A stretch of DNA of 49,022 nt from a virus. Shown here piece by piece: positions 14,134-24,500 of this stretch (the stretch's first letter is position 1; the number at the start of each line of letters is the position of its first letter). The stretch covers positions 1 through 49,022 of IMG/VR virus record IMGVR_UViG_3300005338_000015, one strand, 5' to 3'. The notes under the pieces are model-generated. The model was given only the letters and a program-made list of their open reading frames with translations, was not told the origin of the DNA and made no database searches. Made by a program: the position numbers and the translations under genes.

Positions 14134-15334
14134 TTGGATAGATTCATATGTCCAATATACTGACAACACAGAATCCCCTTTAATATATCATATCTGGTGC
14201 AGCCTCTCAGTAATAGCCGGGGCACTCCAACGAAGGGTGTATCTTAAATGGGGACTTGGACAAGTAATTTATCCCAACTTATACACAGTGTTAATTGGTC
14301 CAAGTGGTAGAACAAGAAAAGGTGTTGCTATTGGTATTGCTAAGGAGTTCCTCAAAGCTGTTCCGCATGTAACTGTTACACCGGAATCCAGCAGTGGAAG
14401 GCAAGCAATGATCTTGGCGATGAAGAGGGCCCTGAGGAATTTCAATGATCCGAGTAAGAATAACAAGATCGAGTTCCATTGTGCTGTCACTGCATTCAGC
14501 GAAGAGCTGGCCGTTTTCCTCGGACAAGGAGATATCGCATATCTATCGAACCTCACTGACTGGTACGACTCTAAGGATGATTGGGAGTATGAAACAGTTG
14601 GTCGCGGTAAAGACTCCCTTCAAGGTCTATGTCTCAATCTATTGGGAGGTACTGCCCCGGACTGGATTCAGTCCATGATTCCTCAGGAAGCGCTTGGTGG
14701 TGGCTTTACCAGTCGTATCATCTTCGTAGTCGAAGAACACAAGCGTAAGATTGTTCCTGAGCACACTGTTACAAAGGAAGAGTATGATCTTCATGCCAAG
14801 TTATCCCGTGACCTCGAACGAATTGCGTTACTTGCTGGTGAAATTACTTTCAGTCCAACAGCGAAGAACCTCTACGTCAACTGGTACATCGGTGAAGATA
14901 TTAAGATGGCAAATAAAGAGATGCCAATCAACGATCATAGATTCGCTGGATACTGTGAACGACGTGCTACTCACCTGCGAAAGCTAATGATTATCTGCAG
15001 TGTGGCCCGTGGAGACTCACTGGTCATTGAAGATGAAGACTTCGTAGCTGCACTTAAGTTACTCAAAGGTGCCGAAGAAAACATGCACAAGACCTTCGGC
15101 GGTCTTGGTAAAGCACGGAATAGTGACCAGCTTGAGCAGATCATTAACTACATGAAGGAAGTTCGTATCTCAACTCGTGAGGTTGTCATGCGTAAGTTCT
15201 ACCGGGACATTGACCTGGATACGTTTATGAAGATTGAAGAAACCCTTGAGCGTCACATGAAGGTGCTTAAGACTACAGTACATACTGAAGGACTGCAGAA
15301 AGGTATCGTAAGTTATAATTGGATTGGAGACTGA
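14114..15334 (+). CDS. DUF3987-type replicative helicase/ATPase
   Basis: 406 residues; ATG 14114 lies inside the 3' end of the polymerase gene (20-base overlap). P-loop GPSGRTRKGVAIG near residues 62-74, a Walker B-like strand (CAVTAFSEELAVFL) around 124-137, and GGGFTSRIIFVVEE at ~195-208 match phage DUF3987 ATPases found beside DNA polymerases. It has no primase zinc domain at its N-terminus. A C-terminal winged-helix-like part (ISTREVVMRKFYRDID) may contact DNA. Probable role: unwinding DNA for the family A polymerase. Confidence 0.75.
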   Translation: MSRELRNWIDSYVQYTDNTESPLIYHIWCSLSVIAGALQRRVYLKWGLGQVIYPNLYTVLIGPSGRTRKGVAIGIAKEFLKAVPHVTVTPESSSGRQAMILAMKRALRNFNDPSKNNKIEFHCAVTAFSEELAVFLGQGDIAYLSNLTDWYDSKDDWEYETVGRGKDSLQGLCLNLLGGTAPDWIQSMIPQEALGGGFTSRIIFVVEEHKRKIVPEHTVTKEEYDLHAKLSRDLERIALLAGEITFSPTAKNLYVNWYIGEDIKMANKEMPINDHRFAGYCERRATHLRKLMIICSVARGDSLVIEDEDFVAALKLLKGAEENMHKTFGGLGKARNSDQLEQIINYMKEVRISTREVVMRKFYRDIDLDTFMKIEETLERHMKVLKTTVHTEGLQKGIVSYNWIGD

Positions 15335-15335
15335 T

Positions 15336-15563
15336 ATGTCTGACTGGGAACCTGAATGGGAAAAGAATCTACCTGCATTTCAGAAGATAATGCGAGAACA
15401 AGAACTTCAGCGTCGCGCTGCAAGAACTAAGATAATGCAGAATCACATTAAGTTAACTGAAGATTTAAGCCCAGAAGAAAAGACAGCTTTTCGTGTTGCA
15501 GCGACAGCAGATGATAGAGGATACTGGAAGCGACTCTGGGATGCGCTATTGGGACGTAAATAA
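15336..15563 (+). CDS. small hypothetical protein
   Basis: 75 residues from ATG 15336, one base after the helicase stop. Highly charged helix (LPAFQKIMREQELQRRAAR) and an aromatic end YWKRLWDALLGRK. It may be an adaptor of the replication module. Followed by a palindrome. Confidence 0.5.
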   Translation: MSDWEPEWEKNLPAFQKIMREQELQRRAARTKIMQNHIKLTEDLSPEEKTAFRVAATADDRGYWKRLWDALLGRK

Positions 15564-15568
15564 CTTGT

Positions 15569-15583
15569 GTTCAAATTTTGAAC
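15569..15583. repeat. palindrome copy 3 of 10 (GTTCAAATTTTGAAC)
   Basis: Six bases after the stop at 15563 and 24 before the next gene. Flanks AACTTGT and ACCACTT. Confidence 0.95.
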
Positions 15584-15606
15584 ACCACTTAACAATAGGG
15601 TGAAGT

Positions 15607-15822
15607 ATGGACGAACAAAAAAAGATAACCCACGCAGATGCACTTGCGCGGGCTATGAAAGGGGAAACAGTTGAGTTTATCCAGTGTCCTCACTGCAATG
15701 GTGAGATCGCTGTTTATATGGTTACTGTTGTGTCAGAGAATCCTGTGAAGATTGAAAAGTCAACTAAGCCTTCGGCTCAGCTGCGCGCAAGTCATCCAAT
15801 GCTTTCTGGAAATCAGGACTAA
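15607..15822 (+). CDS. small zinc-binding protein, last rightward gene
   Basis: 71 residues. It carries the strip ITHADALARAMKGETVEFIQCPHCNGEIAVY, a helix then a CxxC knuckle. The last 20 codons overlap, on the opposite strand, the end of the gene at 15764-15925, so the two transcription blocks converge here with a 59-base tail-to-tail overlap. The C-terminal tail may have been extended by read-through into the lysis block. Confidence 0.5.
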   Translation: MDEQKKITHADALARAMKGETVEFIQCPHCNGEIAVYMVTVVSENPVKIEKSTKPSAQLRASHPMLSGNQD

Positions 15823-15925
15823 CCTGCGCCCAAGCATCTGGATGGTCACTTCTAATTTGATTAATCAGGTTAAGCAACGGAGTAACCACAGGAAGAAGCT
15901 GTTGAAGAATGAGGACTGGATTCAT
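15764..15925 (-). CDS. small protein at the end of the lysis module
   Basis: 53 residues, start at 15925 with GGAGGT upstream; the ATG overlaps the preceding gene's TGA. N-terminal hydrophobic helix (VLILQQLLPVVTPLLNLI) then a polar helix (DFQKALDDLRAA). It is the last leftward gene and partly overlaps the last rightward gene. It may be a lysis accessory protein; no family recognised. Confidence 0.55.
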   Translation of the reverse strand: MNPVLILQQLLPVVTPLLNLINQIRSDHPDAWAQVSPDFQKALDDLRAAEPKA

Positions 15926-16146
15926 TTCACACCTCCAGGATTACAAATAGGTTGAAGTGCTTCTCCTGCTTTAATAGCTTCTGCTTTCTGCGCGGCACTA
16001 ATCTTACCAGCACGTACGCCTTCAGCAACAATTCTCATAGTTGAGGCTGCTGACTCACAGGTGATGCGAAGCTTCTCATCCTTCGTCAAACCACTAGCAC
16101 AACCGCTTAACAAAGTAATTACAAGTAACAATACAAAAATCTTCAT
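15922..16146 (-). CDS. lipoprotein, candidate outer-membrane spanin
   Basis: 74 residues. A signal peptide with lipobox (VLLLVITLLSGC, Cys16) is followed by a short charged helical domain (KDEKLRITCESAASTMRIVA). Its position directly after the holin-like gene and muramidase fits an o-spanin-like lysis protein, though the mature part is less Pro-rich than Rz1. The start overlaps the preceding gene's stop. Confidence 0.6.
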   Translation of the reverse strand: MKIFVLLLVITLLSGCASGLTKDEKLRITCESAASTMRIVAEGVRAGKISAAQKAEAIKAGEALQPICNPGGVK

Positions 16147-16514
16147 GATTCCTTATCTCCTTCGGCTTTAATAGTTGCAGTCTCTCCAGGTGCTATTGTA
16201 GCAGTTGGATTTTGTCCAACTGTACTTGCACTTAGAGTCTCTTGTGCAGTCTTCGCTGTTTGAGCCAGCGTTTGAATAGCTGCATCTTTCTTCCCTGAGC
16301 TAATGCTAGAGCTAAAATAAAAGCCAAGTATTACAAGCCAACCATTCCAGAGGGTAGTCTGAGCTTGAGTAATTAAATTCAGGTTTGACTGCGGGATGGT
16401 GATTAAGTAAGGTGCAAGAGCTGCTACTGCAACCATAACAGTTGTCATAATGGATAAGACACCTGGGATATTACTTTCCTTATTATTTCTTCTATCGAGT
16501 ATTGGTAAGTTCAT
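16143..16514 (-). CDS. holin-like membrane protein
   Basis: 123 residues from ATG 16514, just after the muramidase TAA. Longer in-frame starts would run through the muramidase gene. Two membrane segments (TTVMVAVAALAPYLITIP and LWNGWLVILGFYFSSS) are followed by a soluble Thr/Ala-rich tail. The topology and position between the muramidase and the lipoprotein fit a holin. The long tail is atypical, so the role is inferred. Confidence 0.6.
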   Translation of the reverse strand: MNLPILDRRNNKESNIPGVLSIMTTVMVAVAALAPYLITIPQSNLNLITQAQTTLWNGWLVILGFYFSSSISSGKKDAAIQTLAQTAKTAQETLSASTVGQNPTATIAPGETATIKAEGDKES

Positions 16515-16515
16515 C

Positions 16516-17079
16516 TTAGTGCCCCACAAACTTTTGATATGCTCTTGCCAGCTTACGATCGTACTGATTTGCCTCATATCCTGGCCCATTATAACCACGG
16601 GCAAATTCCTTCCAGTTGTGATACTGAAGTGCTGATTGAAGACACTTAGCCTTAATGAAGCCAACAAAGGCCTTGAGTTGTCCAAACTCCCCAGCATACA
16701 TATCATTAACGAAGTCTTGCAGTGAAGGATAACCGCAGGCCTTCCAGTTGAAACCCATCAACTGAAACTTACCCCAACTGGTTGACTTCAGTGCTGCATC
16801 ACGATCAAGAGCAACTGCCTCAGCAAGCCGTTCATGCTCACGAGTACCGCCAAAGTAAAGTTCCTTATTCCAAACATGACTGCTTACTCTGGGATGACTC
16901 TTATCAAACTCACCACCAGTGAACTTTGAAAAATGAAGAGCCTCGAACAGAATCTTAGGCTGCCCATTATTCAGGAATCCTTCCCCGTTACTTTCCACAC
17001 TAGCAACTGCCTTAATTGAAGGAACATCGCAATTAAGTTGTTCCGCTGCCCACTTATAATCATCTTCTTCTAAAGCCAT
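16516..17079 (-). CDS. endolysin, N-acetylmuramidase (DUF3380-like)
   Basis: 187 residues. Signature of the DUF3380/muramidase family: AVASVESNGEGFLNNGQPKI (catalytic Glu29) followed by LFEALHFSKFT. Then come WGKFQLMGFN, a helical lobe, and the C-terminal FARGYNGPGYE. The enzyme cleaves the glycan strand of peptidoglycan for host lysis. No signal peptide is seen, so release would need the neighbouring holin. Confidence 0.85.
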   Translation of the reverse strand: MALEEDDYKWAAEQLNCDVPSIKAVASVESNGEGFLNNGQPKILFEALHFSKFTGGEFDKSHPRVSSHVWNKELYFGGTREHERLAEAVALDRDAALKSTSWGKFQLMGFNWKACGYPSLQDFVNDMYAGEFGQLKAFVGFIKAKCLQSALQYHNWKEFARGYNGPGYEANQYDRKLARAYQKFVGH

Positions 17080-17291
17080 TTGTGATTCTCCACATAAATG
17101 GCAAAGATAATAACTGCACCAAGGATAGATACTGAAAGTGTCTTAAGTGACCACCAACCAAACATAGTCACGTGTTCCCTAACAAGTTCCTTAACTGCTT
17201 CCTTTGTAGCCTCCATGACTTCCTTCTTAGTCAAGGAGTGAAGATTCTCCCTAACCTGCTTCCTTATCTCCTCACGAGTGTTATGATCCAC
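17070..17291 (-). CDS. single-span membrane protein of the lysis module
   Basis: 73 residues using the GTG at 17291, which has GGAGGAGGCTAAG just upstream; an ATG at 17327 would overlap the fibre gene. A long charged helix (REEIRKQVRENLHSLTKKEV) precedes one C-terminal membrane segment (VSILGAVIIFAIYV). A tail-anchored coiled coil of this kind could be a holin or antiholin. It overlaps the endolysin start by 10 bases. Confidence 0.55.
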   Translation of the reverse strand: MDHNTREEIRKQVRENLHSLTKKEVMEATKEAVKELVREHVTMFGWWSLKTLSVSILGAVIIFAIYVENHKWL

Positions 17292-17307
17292 CTTAGCCTC
17301 CTCCAGA

Positions 17308-18201
17308 TTAAGACCAGTTGCCAACACTAGCTACAGTATTCGAACCGATAGGAGTAAGTCGGAAGTATGAGTTCGCTCTTACTGTCGGTGCCCCGCCAGG
17401 CGCAGCACTGTAAATAAACTGAGGAATAATAGTCCCTGCGCCATTAACTCGCATGATTCCCTTCACTTTAACACAATTATTCTCAGTGGTGCTTGTACTT
17501 GCACCAGTTACCACAACACTTGTTGCAACAAGACCGAAGATCATTGAAGGCGTACCAAGGACGTTACCAGTGGTAGTAGTAACTAAGGCCGTGTAACCAA
17601 TAGAAGTGAAAGTAGCAGTACCTCCAAATAGGATTCCAAGAGTGTGCGAGGTTGATCCCGCAGCCCTGACCAGACTCGCACTGAGTTCAAATTCATAAGA
17701 AGTACTCGCAGGAACAGTAATTACGTCTTGGGAACTGGAGAAGAACGGTTGAGCAGTATTTACATCGCTCCCAGCAAAATCAGTAGTAAGACAAGTAAAG
17801 TGGCGACAATCCGAAACAGCTCTGTTACTAGCGTTAGGAGTTTGATAAAATACTTTCCCATCATACTCCTCCGCACCAGCAGTTGGAGTTGTCAGGTTGG
17901 TACCTGCAGTCTTATTAACGGGTGCAATGCTGGCTGTGCCAGCAGGAAAGGTAATTGACTTCGCAGCAAAGGCATTTAAAGCGCTACCATTTGATGCTGC
18001 TGCATCAATAGCTGATCTACCTGCGGCTTGATTAGCTGCCTGAAAGACAGCAATACCAATCGCCGTTCCTTCAAGCGCAGCAAGAGCAGCTGCTACAGTA
18101 GTAGCATCAGCGAACAAAGTAGTAACAAAAACATCAATCTTATTAAGCCAGCTTGCACCAATTAAGGGAAGCTCACCATCACTAAAATTCTGAAGCGCCA
18201 T
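17308..18201 (-). CDS. fibre-like virion protein
   Basis: 297 residues. The N-terminal third is Ala-rich and helical (TTVAAALAALEGTAIGIAVF); the rest is Thr/Ser/Gly-rich beta structure with repeated short strands, ending in YFRLTPIGSNTVASVGNWS. The composition matches tail fibre or spike proteins and the N-terminus may be a trimeric stalk. Start at ATG 18201. The receptor is unknown. Confidence 0.6.
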   Translation of the reverse strand: MALQNFSDGELPLIGASWLNKIDVFVTTLFADATTVAAALAALEGTAIGIAVFQAANQAAGRSAIDAAASNGSALNAFAAKSITFPAGTASIAPVNKTAGTNLTTPTAGAEEYDGKVFYQTPNASNRAVSDCRHFTCLTTDFAGSDVNTAQPFFSSSQDVITVPASTSYEFELSASLVRAAGSTSHTLGILFGGTATFTSIGYTALVTTTTGNVLGTPSMIFGLVATSVVVTGASTSTTENNCVKVKGIMRVNGAGTIIPQFIYSAAPGGAPTVRANSYFRLTPIGSNTVASVGNWS

Positions 18202-18211
18202 GACTTATCCT

Positions 18212-18547
18212 TTAATCAATTGCAGGGTCGAAGAGTGGTGAGACATAACCTGGCTTAGCACAACCTGGACCAGCGTAGCCTGGGTAAGCACTAAGGGAGT
18301 TCGGAGTACACATAGCAACAAACTGATTCGCCGGCATAGGCTGAGTCCAAGGAGGCGTCTGAACATCAGGAACTCCACGAGCAAAGTCCTGTGGCTGACG
18401 AGGCTCCCAGTGTTCAGGGCAAACGTAGTAACCTTGCCAGTGACGCTTCATCATGGACGCTTTTCGCTTCCGTCCACACTCAAAGCAGACTACATTCCAG
18501 TCGCCAAGTTTAAGAAAGTCCGCTCGACCTTTACCGGGACTAGTCAT
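18212..18547 (-). CDS. conserved virion-module protein with a zinc-binding motif
   Basis: 111 residues. FLKLGDWNVVCFECGRKRKA and YYVCPEHWEPR supply four Cys/His ligands. The following HWEPRQPQDFARGVPDVQTP resembles a motif I recall beside podovirus tail and ejection genes. C-terminal part Pro/Gly-rich. It probably assists assembly; its start overlaps the end of the giant ejection protein. Confidence 0.6.
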   Translation of the reverse strand: MTSPGKGRADFLKLGDWNVVCFECGRKRKASMMKRHWQGYYVCPEHWEPRQPQDFARGVPDVQTPPWTQPMPANQFVAMCTPNSLSAYPGYAGPGCAKPGYVSPLFDPAID

Positions 18548-21500
18548 GTTTCTTCTTCTTTGCGTAATGTTCAGCTAGGAAACGACCAACTACAGGGATT
18601 GAACTAAGCGCATGAGGATCACGATTCCACAAGTCATCCATAGCACGCCATGGGACTGGTGGAGCAATTACCTCACCGACAGTTTCAAATAGCTTACTCT
18701 TCTGACTTGAGGGCTTACCATTCTTCAGTTTATCAGGTCCAAAAGCCTGCTTTGAATTATACTCAGACCAGCCAAAAGTCTTAAGCATATTCATAGGAAT
18801 GTCAGCAGCACTAAAGGTGATTGGACGACCAAGGAGGAAATTAGCAATATCCTGACCAGCTACTCCGTTTAGTCCTAAGACAAGCCCAATGGCAGTAAGA
18901 TTGTATAGACCCCTTGCCCTTCTACCTTGCTTAATTAAGTTATAAGCATCCCGACGACTAACATCAAGCTGCTTAATCATGTAGCTCTTAAGCGCCAACA
19001 TGAGGCGACCATTAGGATTATCTGCGTGAAACTGTGAGAACTCAAACGCATCAATAGGATCAGAGCGAGAGAGCTCTAGGTAGGCAAGTGCCTTGGTCTG
19101 TTCACCAATTTCCTTTTGCTTCAGTTCATTGACTAACTTAGCAGTACGATCACCGAAGGACTTATAATACTTACCATAAAGAACTGCAACACCCTTCCTT
19201 GACTTAGCCAAGCGCTGAGCTTTAATAACCGCAGCATTAAGTTTAACATCTTTATCCACAAGATCACCGAACTTAAACAGACCCCATTTAAGTGCACCAC
19301 GAAGGAAACGTGCTGAGCGAGCAGTACCAACAAACTCCTCAGACATATGATCTGCAAGACCAAAGTCACGATGACTGAGTAGTTGCTTACCAGTAATCCT
19401 GCGAACGACTGCTTCAAGTGTTGGCCTGATCCCTTGAAGGTAAGTGGTGACAACTGGAGTGGTAATCTGAGCAGCGGCAGAGAGTGGATTACCAATGTAG
19501 CTAGCCATTGTATAATTCTTGAAATCTTGTAGTAGCTTATTCCCACCCTTCTCCGAGTTGATTAAGGTGCTCTTAATCATAGCAGTAACTTCAGGAACAT
19601 CATCAACGTTCAGATTACCTGCTTCAAGTTCCTTCTGAATATACTTACCAATAGAAGCATTAACGTCTGGGTAGACGATTCCATCTTCTTCCTTATTAAC
19701 AAGTTCCTTACCAAAGAACTTTGCAATCTCAATGTTCTTTGTTGCCTGAGCAATATAGCTATGATAAGCCTCAGCGAGGTTAGCGTAGTACTTTTGATAC
19801 TCATCAGGGATTCGCTCAAACTTACGTGCATGAGTATATCCAGCACGAACTGAAGTCGGGGCTTCCTGACGCATGAAGGACTTAATCGCATTGTCTATAA
19901 TGCTAGCTTCTTCAATGTCAGTAAGTGGACGTTGAGCGTTACGGATTGAATCTTCCTGCGCCTTGGCAAGCAAGCCTTTAATAGTGCTAGCATGAACCTT
20001 GCCAATCTCATTGAAGAGACCTTCCTTATCCTTAATGATACGAGGAAAGTATCCAGGCACTTCCTTCTTAATCATTCCAAGGGAGAATAGCTTATGCCCA
20101 GTGTGCTCGATGATTGCCTGCATTGACTTCCAGGAAGCTTTAAGTTCCTTATCTCCAATTGCGTCAAGGAGCTTATCAGTTACTTCGTTATTACCGTTCC
20201 TAATTTCATTGGACAGGACTTCCAGTTCATCTTTCTTCAGTCGGTGGACAGCATTAAGGAACGGTTGCCCAGCTGCAATTAGATCATGAGTTACAGTGTT
20301 GCGAACTCGAAAGTACTCTTTAATGCGGAAGTGAACTGCCTCACTCTTATTACGAACGCGAGTTGACATTACTCCAACTGTATGATCGACAGCGGAGAAG
20401 ATATCTCGGTTGTTCCTTCGCAGAATAAGGAGTGCCCCCGCACCAAGCAATGCTCCCCACTGACGATGATGAGGATCAAGGTAAGCACCAAGAGCAGCTC
20501 CGACGCCAGCAGTTGCAATACCTTTGAGGAGGCGTTGGTCTACAAAGCCTTGCTGACCTTTAGGCCCAACAGAGACTTCTCTAACAACCTTATCTACTTC
20601 TGCTTGAGTATAGAACTTCTTATCTCCAAACTCCTGTTTTAGTTTTTGTACAACTTCAGGCTTGTAATCAGAAGCTCTTTCAAGATCAACATTCTGCAAA
20701 TCTTCTACATTATCCCACTTACCATTTTTTACAAAGTCTTGTATGTAAGGAATATACTTGGCAGCAGGCTTAGCGTTACCTTTACCTTTGATTTGAGTGA
20801 TTTCAGTTGGGCCGCCATCACGGAAATGTTCAACCTCTATAGTAACATGACTCATACCATCCTTACTACGGAGAGAATAAATTCTAGCAGTACCATTCTT
20901 AATAGCCTCCCAACCACCAGTACCAACTCCGTAGTCTAGATGACCAGAGTCTCCAGATGCAGGAATCCAGTCAGGATGCGCTTTTCCACTACCAGGAAAT
21001 TCGTCACCAGCATCATCAGTAATGTAATGATTCTTTGAAACTGGCTCATACCCCCTAACCGAGTGTCCCATTACATCACTTTCTTGCGCAAACTCACCAG
21101 GCTTGGTTAGCTGAACCCACTTGGTGCCATCAGGATACTCCTTGTAAACAGGCATATCCTTCATTGACTGAACCTTGGCCTTAGCAGCCTTAGCAGCCAT
21201 CTCCTTATCCCAGGCGACGGTTTCTTTGACGGCACGGACTAGGTCGTACTGTTGAAGTTTTTCTACTGGAACATGCATAGTAAGGTAGTCACCTACATGC
21301 TTTAAATATGTATAGATAGGATTATAGTTAGTATCAAAAATTGGTTTATCTACATTATCAGGAATGCCAAGTTTTTTAGCTTGTATCCTAGCATTCTCTT
21401 CACCATAAACCTTTTTATAGTTATTACTATAATCAAAAGCATCTCCCCAAGTTTCTATTCCACCGACAACGCCAGGAATCTCTATATCTTTTAAAGGATC

Positions 21501-24500
21501 AGTTTCAGTGCCCGCATGCTTTGCAAGATAATTTTTCACAGCCTTAGTAGCCCATTCAACTCTTGGATGCGCATTACCTAAAGCCGGAACCATTAACTGC
21601 TCAGCTAAATCTAATTGAGTACTCTTAGTCCACTCTCCCTCAAATGGATTCCGAATAGCTCCCACCTGATTACCTCTCATTCCTCCATTACTTCCCCTAG
21701 TCAACCTTGCTCCCATCAAACCTACCAGTAATGCACCAGTAAGTGCAACAGGCAATCTCTTCTCCGGTGGCAATGTAGCAAGTGCAACAGTACCTCCAGC
21801 AGCAAGCATCATACCAACAAGCAAACGACGATCAACTTGACCTGACTGACGAATACGCTTTGCTCCATACCCCTTAGCAATGCTTTCCTCTATTTTATCC
21901 TTTGCGTAGCTAATTATCCGCTTAACCGTACCAAGCGGAATGTCTATTTCTTTTGCAATTTCTTCAAGTGGTTTAAGTTCAATCTGAGACTTAATAACAA
22001 CCTGACGCTCTTTTGAACTCAGCTTATTAATAGCATTAACCAGTTGAACATTAACCTCATCCCTAATTGCCACATTCTCTGGCGTATCCAGTTCAACTGC
22101 TGCATCTTCATAGGAAGGTGAACTGCCTGACTCAGCACGTGGCTTAAGTACAACATTACCTGACAGTGGCTTAGTCTCATCACCACCTTTGTTAGGCTGA
22201 TCCATACTTACAGTTTCAGGAGCACCTTTCGCTTCCCGAATTGCTTGCAGTCCTTCATTCCTAACGATTGAGTACAGCCAGGAACTGAATGCGGAATCAC
22301 CTTTGAATTTCGCTAGGTTCTCAGGATTGAATGCCTTAATGAAGGATTCAGCGACAATGTCACTAGGATCAATACCCAACTTTGGCCCAACATCACGAAC
22401 TAGCTTTGTAGCTACTCGTTCCATGTAGGCTTTATTATCATTGTATAGTTTAGCATAAGCAGCTTGATCGCCTTTCTTAGCCCTTTCCACAAGAGCTAAA
22501 TCCGCCTGTCGATCAGCTGCAATATCCTTAGCAGGTTTAAGTAAACCATTCTTAATCAACCGAGCAGCATCAGCACCCATTGAGAGGATATCCCCCTCAG
22601 GTGAGATTGCTCCTGACTGCTTCATGCGACGTAGTACTTCACCACCACCAGGAAGGAAGAGACCTGCCAAGCCACCAGCGATTGAACCCTTCAGCTTATT
22701 CTCATTATCTGACAGGCCGTAACCTGCTAGCACACCAGCCGAAACTGCTGCTCCACGAGCAAGCAACTTCCGATCAACACTTCCACCTTGGAGTTGACGA
22801 AGACGTACTTTATCTTCAAACGTCCTAGTACCTTCTGGCTTTGATTGAAGTGTTTGTAGCTCTTGCTGCTGGGCCTCGCTGAGCGGCTCGGTACCACCAG
22901 GCACTTCCGTGCTGACCGGCTGTTCCGCCGGGGCTTGCGGGGAATCGGGGCTTGCCGCGCCTTCCGGCTGCGGCTTCGCCGCTCCGGCTTCCGCCTCTGC
23001 ATCGGCAGTTTCGAGGATGGTACGGAGTTGTTCTTTCAGGTCAGTTGGTCTTGGAGTAACAGGACGGTCTGCTCTGCCGAAGATGGAATGACCTGCAACA
23101 CCAGGAACAAGTCCAACAGCAAATGCACTTCCAGTTGGACCTGCCTTAACTTCACCAGTACCAGTTGCTGCTTGCTGAGCAGCACTAAGGCCAGCATTAG
23201 CAGTACCAGTGGTTAATCCAGCGTCAACTGCGCTAATGATCTTGCCAAGTTTAGTTCCATCTTTAACTGCAATACCTAAGCGCTCAAGAGTGCCGCCTGG
23301 CATAGCCATGAGTTCAGGGTCATTAGCAAGTCCATTGGCAAACATAGCAGCAACGTGACTTGGGTCTTTGATTGCTTCATCTTTCATTCGACCAAGTTCC
23401 TGCCAAGTACTGGTTGCTTCCTTAAGACGTTGTGCTTTTGCAGCGGCGGCAGCGTTGACTGCAACTGTGGGGTACTTATCAGGATTGGCAAGGATTTCTT
23501 CTTGCTGCTTAATGCGAGTCTGCTGGTTAACGTAAGCCTGTTGAATTTCATCATCGTGAGCAATGGCATGAGCTGCTTGAGCAGGCAAGCTAAAGTTAGC
23601 AATGCGCTCAAATGGATTAATAGTCATCAAGTCAGACCAAGTGCTTCCTTGGTCCTGTCTACCCTTATCCGCAGGATTACCACCTACCTGATCAGTATCT
23701 TCAGGTGTAACGTACTGGACAATCTTACGTACTGGACCGAGGCGACCTCCTGAAGCATTAATGTTGATCTGCTTAGTGGCTTCCGCATCAGTCAGTTCAC
23801 GACCAGTATCTACCTCATGCCAAGTGGGCTTCGGTCCATTTGCTTGCTTCTTAATAAAAGCAGGAATGTCTTGGTAAATACCCTTATCAATTGGGTCAGT
23901 AATACGGGAAAGTGCCTCAAGTGGATGGGTAAGTGTATCCTTAATGAAAGCAGGGATTTGGGATTCTTCTTCCTTCGGCTTAACTGAAGTACCAAAGACG
24001 TCATTCATGCTGAGCAGCTTGGGTGCCGCTACTTTAGCAGGAGCTACTGTTCCAGTATTACCACTACCACCGCCAGTTCCTAACTGCTCACGAATCTTCG
24101 CAGCCCTTGCTTGAACGTCAGCAAGATATTGTGCGGTCTTAGGTCCATGCAACCTTTCATCTGGGCCAGCAAAGTGATTCTTAATTGCAAAGTCAACACC
24201 CTTATTCCTCATCTGCTGGGAGAAGTCTTGCATCGCTGCATCTGCTGCTTGAGCAGGATCAGTAGGATCAATACCATGAGCCTTAGCAGTCGCAGGGATG
24301 AACTGGTAAAGACCGCTTGCTCCGAACTCATTGTTTTTAGCCTGCAGATCATACCCACTTTCCTGCTGAGCAAGTGCAAAGGCATACTCATGAGGAACGC
24401 CCCACTTGTCTGCGGCGTCAGTGATAATCTTCACAATTCTTGGATCAGCAGGAAGGTTCCCCTTCGCCTTACTGACGACTGGTTCAAGTGTATCTGGATG

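Noticed and set aside
22863-23216. Long opposite-strand frames within the giant ejection gene
   Set aside because: They are shadows produced by the composition of the true gene; no ribosome site or recognisable motif.
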